Part shown: positions 8,148 through 17,891 of the stretch, piece after piece
How the letters are laid out: each line of letters opens with the position of its first letter
How positions within the stretch are numbered: position 1 is the stretch's first letter
Assembly: GCA_028877205.1 (NCBI GenBank)
Contig: JAPPHY010000007.1
Span: 62,001-126,000, forward strand
DNA: 64,000 nucleotides
Direction: 5' to 3'
Origin: Chloroflexota bacterium
GTDB lineage: Bacteria; Chloroflexota; Dehalococcoidia; Lucifugimonadales; UBA2985
Notes under the pieces: model-generated
The model's database searches: none
What the model was told of the DNA's origin: nothing
The model's input: only the letters and a program-made list of their open reading frames with translations
Translations under genes and position numbers: made by a program

Positions 8148-9467
8148 TCACCGGTACCGCGGACGCCTGAGCGACACGAACAGCGCCGCCGCAATTAACA
8201 GCAGCACCGCGAAGCTGAGGAATGCCAGCCGGTAGCTGCCCGTGGTCTCGAACACGAAGGCGGCGTAGACGGGACCAAGCATCGAGCCGCACACCTGCAC
8301 CATGCCGCTCAGCCCCAGTATCGAGCCGAACGACCGCCGCCCGAAGTAGTCGCCCTTGATCGCCGGCATCGTGGCGGCGGAGCAGCCGTAGGACGGCGCG
8401 TAGAGCGCCACGAACAGCCAGACCTGCCACAGCTCCTGCGCGTAGGCGATGATGAGGCAGGACAGGGCAAGCGTGCATACGCTCGCCACGTTGACCGTCT
8501 TGGTGCCCAGGATGTCGTTGAGGAAGCCGCCTCCCAGCCTGCCTACAATGCTCACCATGCCCATGCTGCCGAGCACCGCCGCCGCAGTCGCCCTGGAGTG
8601 GCCCATGTCCTCCACGAGCGGTATGGCGTGAAGCGTCGCCGCGCCCGTGACCATGAGGCGGATGGCAAAGCCGAACGATAGCGCCCAGAAGGGTCGAGAC
8701 CGCAGCGCCTCCATGACCGTCATGCCGATGTCTTCGTCGGGCGGCTGCGCCCGCGCGTCCGCGCTCTCGACGGCGGCGGGCGCCGCGTCCGAGCTGCCGT
8801 CCCCGCCATCCGAGCCGCCGGACACCTCCTGCGGCCGCGACCGACGTTGCTCCCGCGGGCCGCCGTCGGGCAGCATCCCGTACTGCTCCGGCCTGTGGCG
8901 CATGACCAGCCCCGCCGGTATGCCCACCAGCAGCGTCCCGATGCCGGTCGCAACGAATGCCATTCTCCAGCCGAACACGTCGATGAACCACGCCACCACT
9001 ATCACGCCGGCGGCCCCGACAGCCACCGCGGAGCGCAGCAGCCCGAAGGCTGTGCCGCGCCGCTGGATGAACCAGTTGGCCACGGTGGTGTCGATCGCGA
9101 TCATGGAACTCAGGCTCCGCCCGACCGTCACCAGCAGTATGAATATCAGGTAGAACGCGAGCAGCGAATTGGTGAAGGACAGCAGGACCATCCCTATGCT
9201 GGTGAAGATCACCCCCACAATGATCATGATCCGGGGGCCGAACCTGTCGACCAGGAACCCCTCTATGCCTCCCAGGAATCCGGCCTCCAGCCGCGACAGC
9301 GAGATCGCGCCCGCGAGCGCCGTCCGCCCCCATCCAAAGTAGTCGATCAGGCGCTTGTAGAAGAGACTAAAGCCATATGCGCCGGTCATGCTGGTGAAGG
9401 TCAGCAAGAGAAACGCCGCCAGGACGATCCACCAGCCGTAGAAGACCTTGCGCCCGCCCTGCTGCAT
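8148..9467 (-). CDS. MFS transporter (FYGWW-type)
   Basis: 439 aa; MQQGGRKVFYGWWIVLAAFLLL, VDRFGPR motif, multiple TM segments. Confidence 0.92.
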   Translation of the reverse strand: MQQGGRKVFYGWWIVLAAFLLLTFTSMTGAYGFSLFYKRLIDYFGWGRTALAGAISLSRLEAGFLGGIEGFLVDRFGPRIMIIVGVIFTSIGMVLLSFTNSLLAFYLIFILLVTVGRSLSSMIAIDTTVANWFIQRRGTAFGLLRSAVAVGAAGVIVVAWFIDVFGWRMAFVATGIGTLLVGIPAGLVMRHRPEQYGMLPDGGPREQRRSRPQEVSGGSDGGDGSSDAAPAAVESADARAQPPDEDIGMTVMEALRSRPFWALSFGFAIRLMVTGAATLHAIPLVEDMGHSRATAAAVLGSMGMVSIVGRLGGGFLNDILGTKTVNVASVCTLALSCLIIAYAQELWQVWLFVALYAPSYGCSAATMPAIKGDYFGRRSFGSILGLSGMVQVCGSMLGPVYAAFVFETTGSYRLAFLSFAVLLLIAAALFVSLRRPRYR

Positions 9468-9469
9468 GG

Positions 9470-10069
9470 CTAGCTGCCGTCAAGCTCCCTGTGGATGTGC
9501 CAGAACCGGTGCAGGGTGGTGAATACCGTCAGGACAGCGATGACGGCCAGCGCGATCGTAACCTGCCCCAGCAGGAGTCCTACCGCCAGCGCCACCACGC
9601 GCTCGGGCCGGGTCATGATGCCCACTCGGCAGTCGACGCCCAGGCCCTCGCCCCGCGCTCGCAGGTAGCTGACCATGAACGAGCCGACCAGCGACACGTT
9701 GATGAGCACGATCTCGGTGGCGGACACGGGCTCCAGGTAGTACACCAAAAGGCCGAGGAAGACCGTGGCCTCCGCCACGCGGTCTACGACCGAGTCCAGC
9801 AGCGCGCCCCGCGGTGAGGCCGTGCCGCTTCGCCGCGCCAGTGCGCCGTCCACCATGTCCATTATGCCCGCGAAGATGAGCACGGCGCCGCCGGCCACGA
9901 ACATGCCCTGGCTGAGCAGGTAGGCGCACGCCCCGCTGACCAGCAGTCCCAGGAAAGTGACCCTGTTGGGAGTGAGGCCGATCGCCATCAGCGAACGCGC
10001 GAGCGGCTCCTCGAAGTAGCGCGTGGAGAACCGGCGGGCGTGGGTCCTGTAGTCCTGCCAGGTAGGCAT
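9470..10069 (-). CDS. CDP-alcohol phosphatidyltransferase (possible phosphatidylinositol-phosphate synthase)
   Basis: Motif MDMVDGALARRSGTASPRGALLDSVVDR matches D-x2-DG-x2-AR-x8-G-x3-D-x3-D. Confidence 0.9.
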   Translation of the reverse strand: MPTWQDYRTHARRFSTRYFEEPLARSLMAIGLTPNRVTFLGLLVSGACAYLLSQGMFVAGGAVLIFAGIMDMVDGALARRSGTASPRGALLDSVVDRVAEATVFLGLLVYYLEPVSATEIVLINVSLVGSFMVSYLRARGEGLGVDCRVGIMTRPERVVALAVGLLLGQVTIALAVIAVLTVFTTLHRFWHIHRELDGS

Positions 10070-10074
10070 AACGC

Positions 10075-11241
10075 TCAGGGGAGGATGAGGTCTTCCCTAG
10101 GCTCAGCCAGGTCTGCTGACTGGCCTGCGCTCCGCCTCTCCAGCAGGTAGGTGTAGTAGTCGATGATCTGTGCCGTGACCCGCTCCCAGTCGTAGCGCGG
10201 CGCCTTGGACGCGCCGCGGGCGCCCATCTCCTCACGCAGGGCGGGATCGGAGATCAGGGTCTCGAGCGCCACCTGCAGCGCCTCCTCACTCCGCGGCGGG
10301 ACCAGCAGCCCCTCCTCGCCGTGGGACATCACGGAGGAGTAGCCCTCGATGCTGGTTGCGACGATGGGCTTGCCGGACGCCATGGCCTCCAGCAACACTA
10401 TGCCAAAGCTCTCCTTGCCGGTGGCGGGCGAGCAGAAGATGTCCGCGGCCTGGTAGTAGCGCGGCAGGTCCTCGTAGGACACGCCGCCGACCAGCACCAC
10501 GTCCTCCAGGTTGCGCTCGGCTATGAATCGAAACACCTCCGGCTCCGGGTTGCCGGGGCCCACGACAATCAGCCGCGTGTTGGGGTGCCTCCACTTCAGC
10601 TTGCTGTAGGCGCCCAGAAGGTACTTCAGCCCCTTGCGCTTCTCCAGGCGCCCCACGAACAGGATGTTCAGCTTGCCGTCCTGGAAGTCGGTCAGGGGGC
10701 GGGCCGGCGTGGCGAAGCGGCTGAACTCGATTCCGTTGGGGATGACGCGGTAGTCGCCCGGGAAGTGACGGCTTACCATGCTCAGCGCAGGGGTCGAGAC
10801 GGCTATGCAGCCGTCCAGCCTGCTGTGCCACCTCCTGAGCATGTACTTGCTTGCCCAGTAGACCCGGCCGCTGCCGTGGAAGGCGTGGAACGTGCCGACG
10901 TTGACGGCGTCGGACAGGCGGAGAATGTACAGGGGTATGACGGGCGCGAGCGGCTCGTGCAGGTGAATGACATCGAACTGCTCCTCCGCGAGGAGGCGCT
11001 TGATACGCGGCTCCAGCCACACGGACAGGGATATGCGGGCCACGGAGCCGCCGGTGGGGACGGAGAAGGAGCGGCCCAGTCGGATGAAGCCCTTGTCCAG
11101 GATGGCGGGGGGGCTGGTGAGCGGGGCGATGATCTTGATTTCGTGTCCGGCGGCGACGAGGTGCTGGCTCAGATGGAAGATGTGAGCCATGACGCCGCCG
11201 GGGTAAGCGTAGTCGTATGGAGAGACAAGGCCAATCTTCAT
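10075..11241 (-). CDS. Glycosyltransferase family 4, PimA-like
   Basis: MKIGLVSPYDYAYPGGVMAHIFHLSQHL; GT4 C-terminal EX7E region (GKESFGIVLLEAMASGKP). Confidence 0.9.
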   Translation of the reverse strand: MKIGLVSPYDYAYPGGVMAHIFHLSQHLVAAGHEIKIIAPLTSPPAILDKGFIRLGRSFSVPTGGSVARISLSVWLEPRIKRLLAEEQFDVIHLHEPLAPVIPLYILRLSDAVNVGTFHAFHGSGRVYWASKYMLRRWHSRLDGCIAVSTPALSMVSRHFPGDYRVIPNGIEFSRFATPARPLTDFQDGKLNILFVGRLEKRKGLKYLLGAYSKLKWRHPNTRLIVVGPGNPEPEVFRFIAERNLEDVVLVGGVSYEDLPRYYQAADIFCSPATGKESFGIVLLEAMASGKPIVATSIEGYSSVMSHGEEGLLVPPRSEEALQVALETLISDPALREEMGARGASKAPRYDWERVTAQIIDYYTYLLERRSAGQSADLAEPREDLILP

Positions 11242-11283
11242 GTAGCTTGCCCCTGTTGGCCTCGGGCGAGGCCTGCCGGCGCC

Positions 11284-12354
11284 CTAGTCGCCGTCTATGA
11301 AGCTCTCCACCATGCGCCGAGCCTCATCGTCGGAGTACTGGATGGGGGGAGACTTCATGAAGTAGGCCGCCGGGCCCTTGAGGGTGCCGCTTATGCCCCT
11401 GTCGAGCGCCAGCTTGCAGCACCGGATCGCGTCCACCACCACGCCTGCGGAGTTGGGGCTGTCCCACACCTCCAGCTTCAGCTCCAGGTTGATGGGCACG
11501 TCGCCGAAGGTGCGCCCCTCCATGCGGATGTGGCACCACTTCCGGTCCGCCAGCCACGGCACGTAGTCGCTGGGGCCAACGTGGACGTTGTCAGGCCCCA
11601 GGTCGTAGTCCAGCTGCGAGGTCACCGAGTTGGTCTTCGATATCTTCTTCGACTCCAGCCGGTCCCGCTCAAGCATGTTGTAGAAGTCGGTGTTGCCGCC
11701 GAAGTTCAGCTGGTACGTGCGCTCCAGCTTGATGCCGCGCTCCCGCATCAGCCGTGTGAGCACGCGGTGCGTGATTGTCGCGCCCAGCTGCGACTTGATG
11801 TCGTCGCCGATTACGGGCAGACCCTTCTCCTCGAAGCGCTTCTGCCAGTAGTCCTCCCGCCCGATGAACACCGGGATGCAGTTGATAAAGCCACAGCCCG
11901 CCGCCAGCACCTGCTCCACGTACCACTTGGTGGCCTGCTCGCTGCCCACGGGCAGGTAGTTTATGACAACGTGCGCATCCCTCTCCTTGAGGATGCCCAC
12001 GATGTCGGCGGTGGAGCCGGGGTCCTTGACGATGACCTCCTTGAGGTACTTCCCGAGGCCGTCGTGCGTCATACCGCGCTCCACTGGCACGTTCATGAAG
12101 GGGACCTCTGTGAACTGCACGGTGTTGTTGGGCGGCGTGAAGATGGCCTGCGAGAGGTCCTTGCCCACCTTGTTGCGGTCGATGTCGAAGGCGGCGACGA
12201 AATTGATGTCGGAGATGTGATAGCCGCCCAGGACGGGGTGCATCAGGCCGGGGATGAAGGCGTCCTCGTCCGCCTCCTGGTACTTGTACACGCCCTGCAC
12301 CAGGGAGGAGGCGCAGTTGCCCGCCCCGATTATGGCCACGTTGATCTTGGACAC
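11284..12354 (-). CDS. ino1: Inositol-3-phosphate synthase
   Basis: [22 protein letters not shown]...[27 protein letters not shown]. Confidence 0.94.
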   Translation of the reverse strand: MSKINVAIIGAGNCASSLVQGVYKYQEADEDAFIPGLMHPVLGGYHISDINFVAAFDIDRNKVGKDLSQAIFTPPNNTVQFTEVPFMNVPVERGMTHDGLGKYLKEVIVKDPGSTADIVGILKERDAHVVINYLPVGSEQATKWYVEQVLAAGCGFINCIPVFIGREDYWQKRFEEKGLPVIGDDIKSQLGATITHRVLTRLMRERGIKLERTYQLNFGGNTDFYNMLERDRLESKKISKTNSVTSQLDYDLGPDNVHVGPSDYVPWLADRKWCHIRMEGRTFGDVPINLELKLEVWDSPNSAGVVVDAIRCCKLALDRGISGTLKGPAAYFMKSPPIQYSDDEARRMVESFIDGD

Positions 12355-12486
12355 AGCCCTACCTCTTGAACCTTAGTCTGCGTGCCCGGCCCTTTGCGGC
12401 CGTGAGACACGCGTCGTAGAATCTTAGCAGGTTTCACACGCAGGGACAAGCCAAACTGGAAAGCGAAGGCGCGGCTGCCACTCTCC

Positions 12487-12515
12487 TTGACACCCCCACG
12501 GCCTCCAACTATAAT
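12487..12515 (+). promoter_or_regulatory. Sigma70-like promoter TTGACA-N17-TATAAT upstream of the yceD/rpmF operon
   Basis: TTGACA 12487-12492, TATAAT 12510-12515. Confidence 0.8.
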
Positions 12516-12554
12516 CGCAAGCTGTTGCAGGGGCGCCCGCCCCGGAGATTTACA

Positions 12555-13091
12555 ATGCGATTCAACGTGGCCCAGCTGCTCAAGGAAGGCGTCGGAGCGC
12601 GCAGGAGCTATGCCATCGACGAGACCCTGGAGCCCCTGGCCGAGACCGGCACCACCCGCGTGAAGGGCAGCATTACCGTCACGCGCATCGACAAGGGCGT
12701 GTGGGCCAGCGGCTCCATCGAGACCAACGCCTTCAGCGCTTGCGCCCGCTGCCTGGGACCGGCGGAGCACGCGGTGCGCTTTCGCATGGACGAGGAGTTC
12801 CTCCCCACGGTGACCATCGACGCCGGGACGCCCCAGGCGGTCAAGAGTTCGCAGGCAAACAGGGAGGGGCTGTTCACGCTGGACTCCCACCACAACCTTG
12901 ACCTGACCGAGGCCGTGAGACAGTACGTAATCATCAACCTGCCTATGAAACCGCTCTGCCAATGGGAGTGCGCCGGTCTGTGCGCCTCCTGCGGCGTCAA
13001 TCTGAACGACCACCAGTGCGGCTGCTCTGCCGGCGTGGACTCCCGTTGGGGCCCACTTCTGGAGATGCTGGCAGCCGGCAGCAGGGGGTAA
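12555..13091 (+). CDS. DUF177/YceD family protein
   Basis: MRFNVAQLLKEGVGARRSY...CARCLGPAEHAVRF...PLCQWECAGLCASCGVNLN; directly upstream of rpmF. Confidence 0.88.
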   Translation: MRFNVAQLLKEGVGARRSYAIDETLEPLAETGTTRVKGSITVTRIDKGVWASGSIETNAFSACARCLGPAEHAVRFRMDEEFLPTVTIDAGTPQAVKSSQANREGLFTLDSHHNLDLTEAVRQYVIINLPMKPLCQWECAGLCASCGVNLNDHQCGCSAGVDSRWGPLLEMLAAGSRG

Positions 13092-13104
13092 ACGGAGGCT
13101 ATAC

Positions 13105-13308
13105 ATGGGAGCGCTGCCGAAGAAGAAGAGGACTCGATCGCGCATAGGGCACCGCAGGACGGCATATCGCCTGTACGTGCCTCAACTGGGCGCCTGCCCG
13201 CAGTGCCGCAGCCCGCGCAGGCCGCATCGCGTGTGCGGCGTTTGCGGCTACTACAACGGGCGAGAGGTCATCGCGAAGGAGGAGGCCGGACAGGCGACCG
13301 GCGGCTAG
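13105..13308 (+). CDS. rpmF: 50S ribosomal protein L32
   Basis: MGALPKKKRTRSRIGHRRTAYRLYVPQLGACPQCRSPRRPHRVCGVCGYYNGREV. Confidence 0.96.
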   Translation: MGALPKKKRTRSRIGHRRTAYRLYVPQLGACPQCRSPRRPHRVCGVCGYYNGREVIAKEEAGQATGG

Positions 13309-13353
13309 CCGCCGGCTGTCAGAGGGCCAAGGCCCGCATCGGTCTGCACTTGT

Positions 13354-14310
13354 ATGGCCAGCAGCACTTCAGGACCAACTGTCGCATTCTTGTTCCCGGG
13401 GCAGGGCTCCCAGGCCGTGGGCATGGGCTTGGATCTGTATCGGGAGTCGCCGGCCGCCAAGGCCGTCATCGACGAGGTGGACGAGGCTCTGGGCGTGTCC
13501 CTCTCAAGCATCATCTTCGAGGGGCCGGAGGACGAGCTCCGACGCACCGTGAACGCACAGCCGGGTATCATGGCAGTCAGCCTTGCGTGCCTGCGAGCAA
13601 TGGAAGAGACGCTGGGCGCATCGAAAATGCCGTCGCCGTCGCTCGTGGCCGGGCACAGCCTCGGCGAGTACACCGCGCTCGTGGCGGCTGGTGCGCTGAG
13701 CGCATCGGACGGTGTGCGGCTGGTGCGTGAGCGAGGACGGCTGATGCAGAGCGCGGCAGACATGTCCGACGGAGGCATGGCCGCCATCCTTGGCATGGAG
13801 GACGCCGACCTGGCAGATATCTGCCGCGAAACTGACACCGAAATCTCCAACATGAACACGCCAGACCAGACGGTCATCAGCGGAGCCAGGGCCGCCGTTG
13901 AGCGGGCTATGGAGCTCGCCAACGAGCGGGGCGCTCGCAGGACGGTCGCGCTGCCGGTGGCGGGTGCCTTTCACTCGCGGCTCATGCAGCCCGCGCAGGA
14001 GGGATTGGCCGCCGCGGTCGCAGGCGTTGCACTCTCGAATGCAGCCACGCCCATCGTGGCCAACTGCACCGGCGCGCCGATCTCCACCGCCGGCGAGATT
14101 CGCACTGAGCTGACCACCGGCCTGTGCAGCTGCGTGCGGTGGAGGGACTGCGTGCAGCACATGCTGCAGTCCGGCGTAAACGTCTTCTACGAGATAGGCC
14201 CGGGCAGGGTGCTGGCCGGAATGGTCAAGCGCATCGAACCGGACGCGGAGGTCTTCAACGTCGGCGACGTGGAGGGCCTGCAGCAGCTTGCGGAGTCGCT
14301 CGGCGCCTGA
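13354..14310 (+). CDS. fabD: Malonyl CoA-ACP transacylase
   Basis: FLFPGQGSQAVGMG; GHSLGEYTALVAAGALS. Confidence 0.96.
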   Translation: MASSTSGPTVAFLFPGQGSQAVGMGLDLYRESPAAKAVIDEVDEALGVSLSSIIFEGPEDELRRTVNAQPGIMAVSLACLRAMEETLGASKMPSPSLVAGHSLGEYTALVAAGALSASDGVRLVRERGRLMQSAADMSDGGMAAILGMEDADLADICRETDTEISNMNTPDQTVISGARAAVERAMELANERGARRTVALPVAGAFHSRLMQPAQEGLAAAVAGVALSNAATPIVANCTGAPISTAGEIRTELTTGLCSCVRWRDCVQHMLQSGVNVFYEIGPGRVLAGMVKRIEPDAEVFNVGDVEGLQQLAESLGA

Positions 14311-14398
14311 GTCGCCCAGCGAACCGACACTCCCGGCGGGCCGATCTCGACCGGGGTTCTTTAACATAGGGAGCAGCATCAGCGCGGGGTCTAGAGAG

Positions 14399-14842
14399 AT
14401 GGCGGAGGACGGGTTTGTCACGGCAAGGCGCAAGGCAAGGACCGCTGCCTTCCAGGTCCTGTACGAGGTTGACTGCGTCAACCACCCGCTGGACGAGGTG
14501 TGCAAGCGTCACCTGAACGGCCGTCGCCTGCCGAAGGCGGCGGTGGCCTTCGCTGAAGGACTGGTGGGAGGCGTACAGGACAACCTGGCCTTCATCGACG
14601 GGGTCATCGCCTCGCTGGCGCCCACCTGGCCGGTCTCGCAGCTCTCGATAGTGGACCGCAGCCTGCTCAGGCTGGCCGTCCTGGAGCTGCTGGTCGAAAG
14701 GGCGACACCGCCAAAGGTGGTGATCAACGAGACGGTGGAGCTGGCGAAGCAGTACGGCAGCGACGGCTCGCCAAGGTTCATCAACGGGGTGCTTGGCTCG
14801 GCGGTGGAGATGGGCGAGGCCCTGGACGGAACAAACGAATAG
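14399..14842 (+). CDS. nusB: Transcription antitermination factor NusB
   Basis: RKARTAAFQVLYEVD...LLRLAVLELLVERATPPKVVINETVELAKQYGSDGSPRFINGVLGS. Confidence 0.94.
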   Translation: MAEDGFVTARRKARTAAFQVLYEVDCVNHPLDEVCKRHLNGRRLPKAAVAFAEGLVGGVQDNLAFIDGVIASLAPTWPVSQLSIVDRSLLRLAVLELLVERATPPKVVINETVELAKQYGSDGSPRFINGVLGSAVEMGEALDGTNE

Positions 14843-14872
14843 AGGCACAACTGAACTCACAGGAGGTTCCGG

Positions 14873-15133
14873 GTGGCAACAGTTCTAGAGCGAGTACAGA
14901 AGATCGTGGCGGAGAGGCTGGGCGTCGACGAGTCGGCCGTGGTGCCGGAGGCGTCGTTCACGGAGGACCTCGAGGCCGATTCGCTGGACCTGGTGGACCT
15001 CATCCTTGCCTTCCAGGACGAGTTCAGCACGGACGACAACCCGATTGAGATCTCCGACGAGGACGCGGAGTCGCTCCTGACCGTTCAGGACGCCATCACA
15101 TACCTAACCGGCCGCGGCGTCGCAAACGAGTAG
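14873..15133 (+). CDS. acpP: Acyl carrier protein
   Basis: [23 protein letters not shown] (DSL phosphopantetheine site). Confidence 0.96.
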   Translation: MATVLERVQKIVAERLGVDESAVVPEASFTEDLEADSLDLVDLILAFQDEFSTDDNPIEISDEDAESLLTVQDAITYLTGRGVANE

Positions 15134-15158
15134 CGGCGGCAGGCGCCAGTCCGTTCAT

Positions 15159-15210
15159 CCCCGCATCGCGGTGCGGGGCAAGCTCTAAGCTAGTCGAAGG
15201 GCGTGAGCGG
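15159..15210. repeat. Interspersed palindromic repeat (CCCCGCatcgcgGTGCGGGG plus GTCGAAGGGCGTGAGCGG tail)
   Basis: Hairpin-forming; related in layout to the repeats at 16117 and 49021. Confidence 0.65.
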
Positions 15211-15389
15211 AAGGGCTACCGTCCGCTACTCATGACAGGTAAACCGGACACTCAACTGGACCTACCCAGCGTGGGTCCGTAGAGTATTCGCATCGCCAAG
15301 CAGACACCGTTGCCACTTCTCCGACGGCTGGTCGCCACAGCTTATCAGGTTAGCTTGATCGTTAAGCCGATATTGAATCGAGCACAAAG

Positions 15390-16061
15390 GTGAAAAAGTA
15401 CATTCTCTTTGACCATGACGGGGTTCTAGTCGAAACGGAACACTGGTATTACCTGGCAAACAAGCGAGCGCTGGCATCTCTCGGACTTGATCTCCCACGA
15501 GACGCATACTTGGCGAATATGGCCAACGGAGTTTCCGCGTGGGCAGCGGCACGAGCTTCAGGACTATCCGAATCTGAAATCAAGCGTGGCCGAGAACTGA
15601 GGAACCTATACTACCAGGAGTACCTGATGACCGAAAACATCGAGATCGAGGGTGTCCTACAAACACTTGCCGAACTCGCAGATACGTACAGGATGGGTAT
15701 AGTTACTACATCCAAACGAGCGGACTTCGACCTAATACACGAAAAGCGATCTATCCTGGACTATATGGAGTTCTTCCTGACTGAGGAAGACTACGAGCGA
15801 GCTAAACCTCATCCCGAACCCTATCTGAGAGGGCTCCAGCGCTTTGGCGCTACCGCCGCTGAAACGGTAGTTGTCGAGGACTCGGCGAGGGGGTTGAAGT
15901 CGGCAATAGCGGCGGGTATTGACTGCATCGTGGTTGCAAACGAGTTCACCGCAACTCACGATTTGTCCCAAGCAACTGCCAAGGTCGCTACGTTCAGGGA
16001 ATTGCCATCCGCCATAGAGGGCTTACCAAGTTTAGCCAGGAACCTATCCCAGAATCCTTGA
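15390..16061 (+). CDS. HAD-superfamily hydrolase
   Basis: FDHDGVLVETE...GIVTTSKRADF...KPHPEPYLRGLQRFG...VVVEDSARGLKSAIAAGI. Confidence 0.9.
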   Translation: MKKYILFDHDGVLVETEHWYYLANKRALASLGLDLPRDAYLANMANGVSAWAAARASGLSESEIKRGRELRNLYYQEYLMTENIEIEGVLQTLAELADTYRMGIVTTSKRADFDLIHEKRSILDYMEFFLTEEDYERAKPHPEPYLRGLQRFGATAAETVVVEDSARGLKSAIAAGIDCIVVANEFTATHDLSQATAKVATFRELPSAIEGLPSLARNLSQNP

Positions 16062-16116
16062 GTAGGTGGTCACGAGGCAGGCGTCGGGGTCTTGCCCGCT
16101 CAAGAGGTTCGACATG

Positions 16117-16165
16117 CTCACCCCCGTATCAAGTACGGGGCAGGCTATGAGCGGGTAGGTAGGAT
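16117..16165. repeat. Interspersed palindromic repeat (CCCCGTatcaaGTACGGGG)
   Basis: CACCCCCGTATCAAGTACGGGGCAGGCTATGAGCGGGTAGG. Confidence 0.65.
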
Positions 16166-16174
16166 GCTCTGCCT

Positions 16175-17881
16175 CTACCCAGCCGTCCCCTCAAGCAGCG
16201 ACCGCACGGCATCCGCCACGCCGTCAAGCTCCACCGAGCGGCCCTCCGACTCATCGCGCCGCCTGAGCTCTACAGTGCCCCCGCGCAGCCCGCGCGGACC
16301 GACCACCACTCGAACCGGCAGCCCCAGCAGGTCGGCGTCGTTGAACTTCACACCCGCTGACTCCTCGCGGTCGTCGAAGAGCGTTTCGAGGCCCGCCCCA
16401 GTCAGCTGCCGGTAGAGATCACCGGCGGCCTGCATCACCTCCGGGTCGTCCACGTTCAGCGCCGCAAGGTACACCTGGTAGGGGGCGATCGCGTCCGGGA
16501 ACACGATGCCTTTCTCGTCGTTGTTCTGCTCGATGGCCGCCGCCAGCAGGCGCCCGACGCCTATGCCGTAGCAGCCCATGATGATCGGCTTCTGCGCGCC
16601 GTCCCTGTCCAGGTACGTGGCCTCCAGCGACTCGCTGTAGAAGGTGCCCAGCTTGAACACGTGGCCTACCTCGATCGCCCTGTCGGCCTGCAGCGGCGAG
16701 TCGCACCGCGGGCAGGCGTGTCCCGCCTGTGCCATGGCGATGTCTGCGATCACGTCCGGCTGGATGTCGCGGGGGTAACAGGCGTTGCGAACGTGGTAGT
16801 CGGGTCGGTTGGCGCCGACGACGAAGTTGGCGCCCGTCCGAATAGAGTCGTCGGCGATGGAGCGTATTCCCTCCAGCCCGATGGACGACGCGGAGCCGGC
16901 CACCAGGCCCGCCGCCTCCACCTCCTCAGGCGATGCCAGGCGCAGCTCGCGGCAGCCTAAGAGGCGGGTCAGCTTGATCTCGTTCACCTCCAGGTCGCCG
17001 CGGATGGTGACGAACACCACCTCTCCGTCGCAGGCGTAGAAGACGGCCTTGAGCGTCTTGGGGGCGGGAATGCCCAGGTGCACGCCCAGGTCCTCGATGG
17101 TCTTCATGCCGGGCGTGTGAATCTCCTCCAGAGGCAGAGGCTCCTCGTGCTCCAAGGGCGGCTTCACGCTTTCGGCGCGTTCCGCGTTAGCCGCGTAGTC
17201 GCAGCCGGAGCAGTGGATGAGCAGGTCTTCGCCGCTTTCGGCGGGCAGGAGAAACTCGTGGGAGTCCTTGCCGCCGATTGCGCCGCTGTCGGCCTCCGCC
17301 ATCACGGCGTTCAGGCCGCAGCGGCGGTAGATGTTGCGGTAGGCCTGCACCATAGCGTCGTAGCTGCGGTCCAGTCCTTCCTCGTCGGCGTCGAAGCTGT
17401 AGGCGTCCTTCATGTCGAACTCCCGCACGCGTATCAGGCCGCCGCGCGGGCGGGGTTCGTCGCGGAACTTGGTCTGTATCTGGTAGAGGATCTGCGGAAG
17501 ATCGCGATAGCTGTGGACATTGGCCTTGACCGTCTGCGTGACCACCTCCTCGTGCGTGGGGGCCATGACCAGCGAGCGGTCCCGGCGGTCCCTCAGCCCG
17601 AAGAGCGTCTGGCCCATCGCATCAGCGCGGCCGGTCGACTCCCACAGCTCCAGAGGATGGAGCGCGGGCATCCGCAGCTCGTGGCTGCCCGCCGCGTCCA
17701 TCTCCTGCCGGATGATGCTCTCAATCTTGCGGAGCGAGCGCCAGGCGAGCGGCATGTAGGTGTACACACCGGAGGCCACCTGCCTGATCATCCCGGACTT
17801 CAGGAGGAGACGATGGCTGGAGGTCTCGGCCTCCGCGGGCTCCTCCCGCAGCGTCTTGCCAAAGAAAGCGGACATTCGCAT
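16175..17881 (-). CDS. proS: Prolyl-tRNA synthetase (with YbaK-like editing insertion)
   Basis: 568 aa; class II motifs, RPRGGLIRVREFDMKDAYSFD; INS domain region. Confidence 0.97.
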   Translation of the reverse strand: MRMSAFFGKTLREEPAEAETSSHRLLLKSGMIRQVASGVYTYMPLAWRSLRKIESIIRQEMDAAGSHELRMPALHPLELWESTGRADAMGQTLFGLRDRRDRSLVMAPTHEEVVTQTVKANVHSYRDLPQILYQIQTKFRDEPRPRGGLIRVREFDMKDAYSFDADEEGLDRSYDAMVQAYRNIYRRCGLNAVMAEADSGAIGGKDSHEFLLPAESGEDLLIHCSGCDYAANAERAESVKPPLEHEEPLPLEEIHTPGMKTIEDLGVHLGIPAPKTLKAVFYACDGEVVFVTIRGDLEVNEIKLTRLLGCRELRLASPEEVEAAGLVAGSASSIGLEGIRSIADDSIRTGANFVVGANRPDYHVRNACYPRDIQPDVIADIAMAQAGHACPRCDSPLQADRAIEVGHVFKLGTFYSESLEATYLDRDGAQKPIIMGCYGIGVGRLLAAAIEQNNDEKGIVFPDAIAPYQVYLAALNVDDPEVMQAAGDLYRQLTGAGLETLFDDREESAGVKFNDADLLGLPVRVVVGPRGLRGGTVELRRRDESEGRSVELDGVADAVRSLLEGTAG

Positions 17882-17891
17882 TGGCTTGCCC

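Noticed and set aside
8014-9333. 439-aa alternative frame on - strand
   Set aside because: Overlaps the MFS gene in another frame; lacks MFS-like hydrophobicity, whereas 8148..9467 is a clear transporter.
10321-12369. 682-aa ORF on + strand
   Set aside because: Antisense to the PimA-like and ino1 genes; His/Val/Ala/Arg-rich composition typical of GC-rich shadow ORFs.
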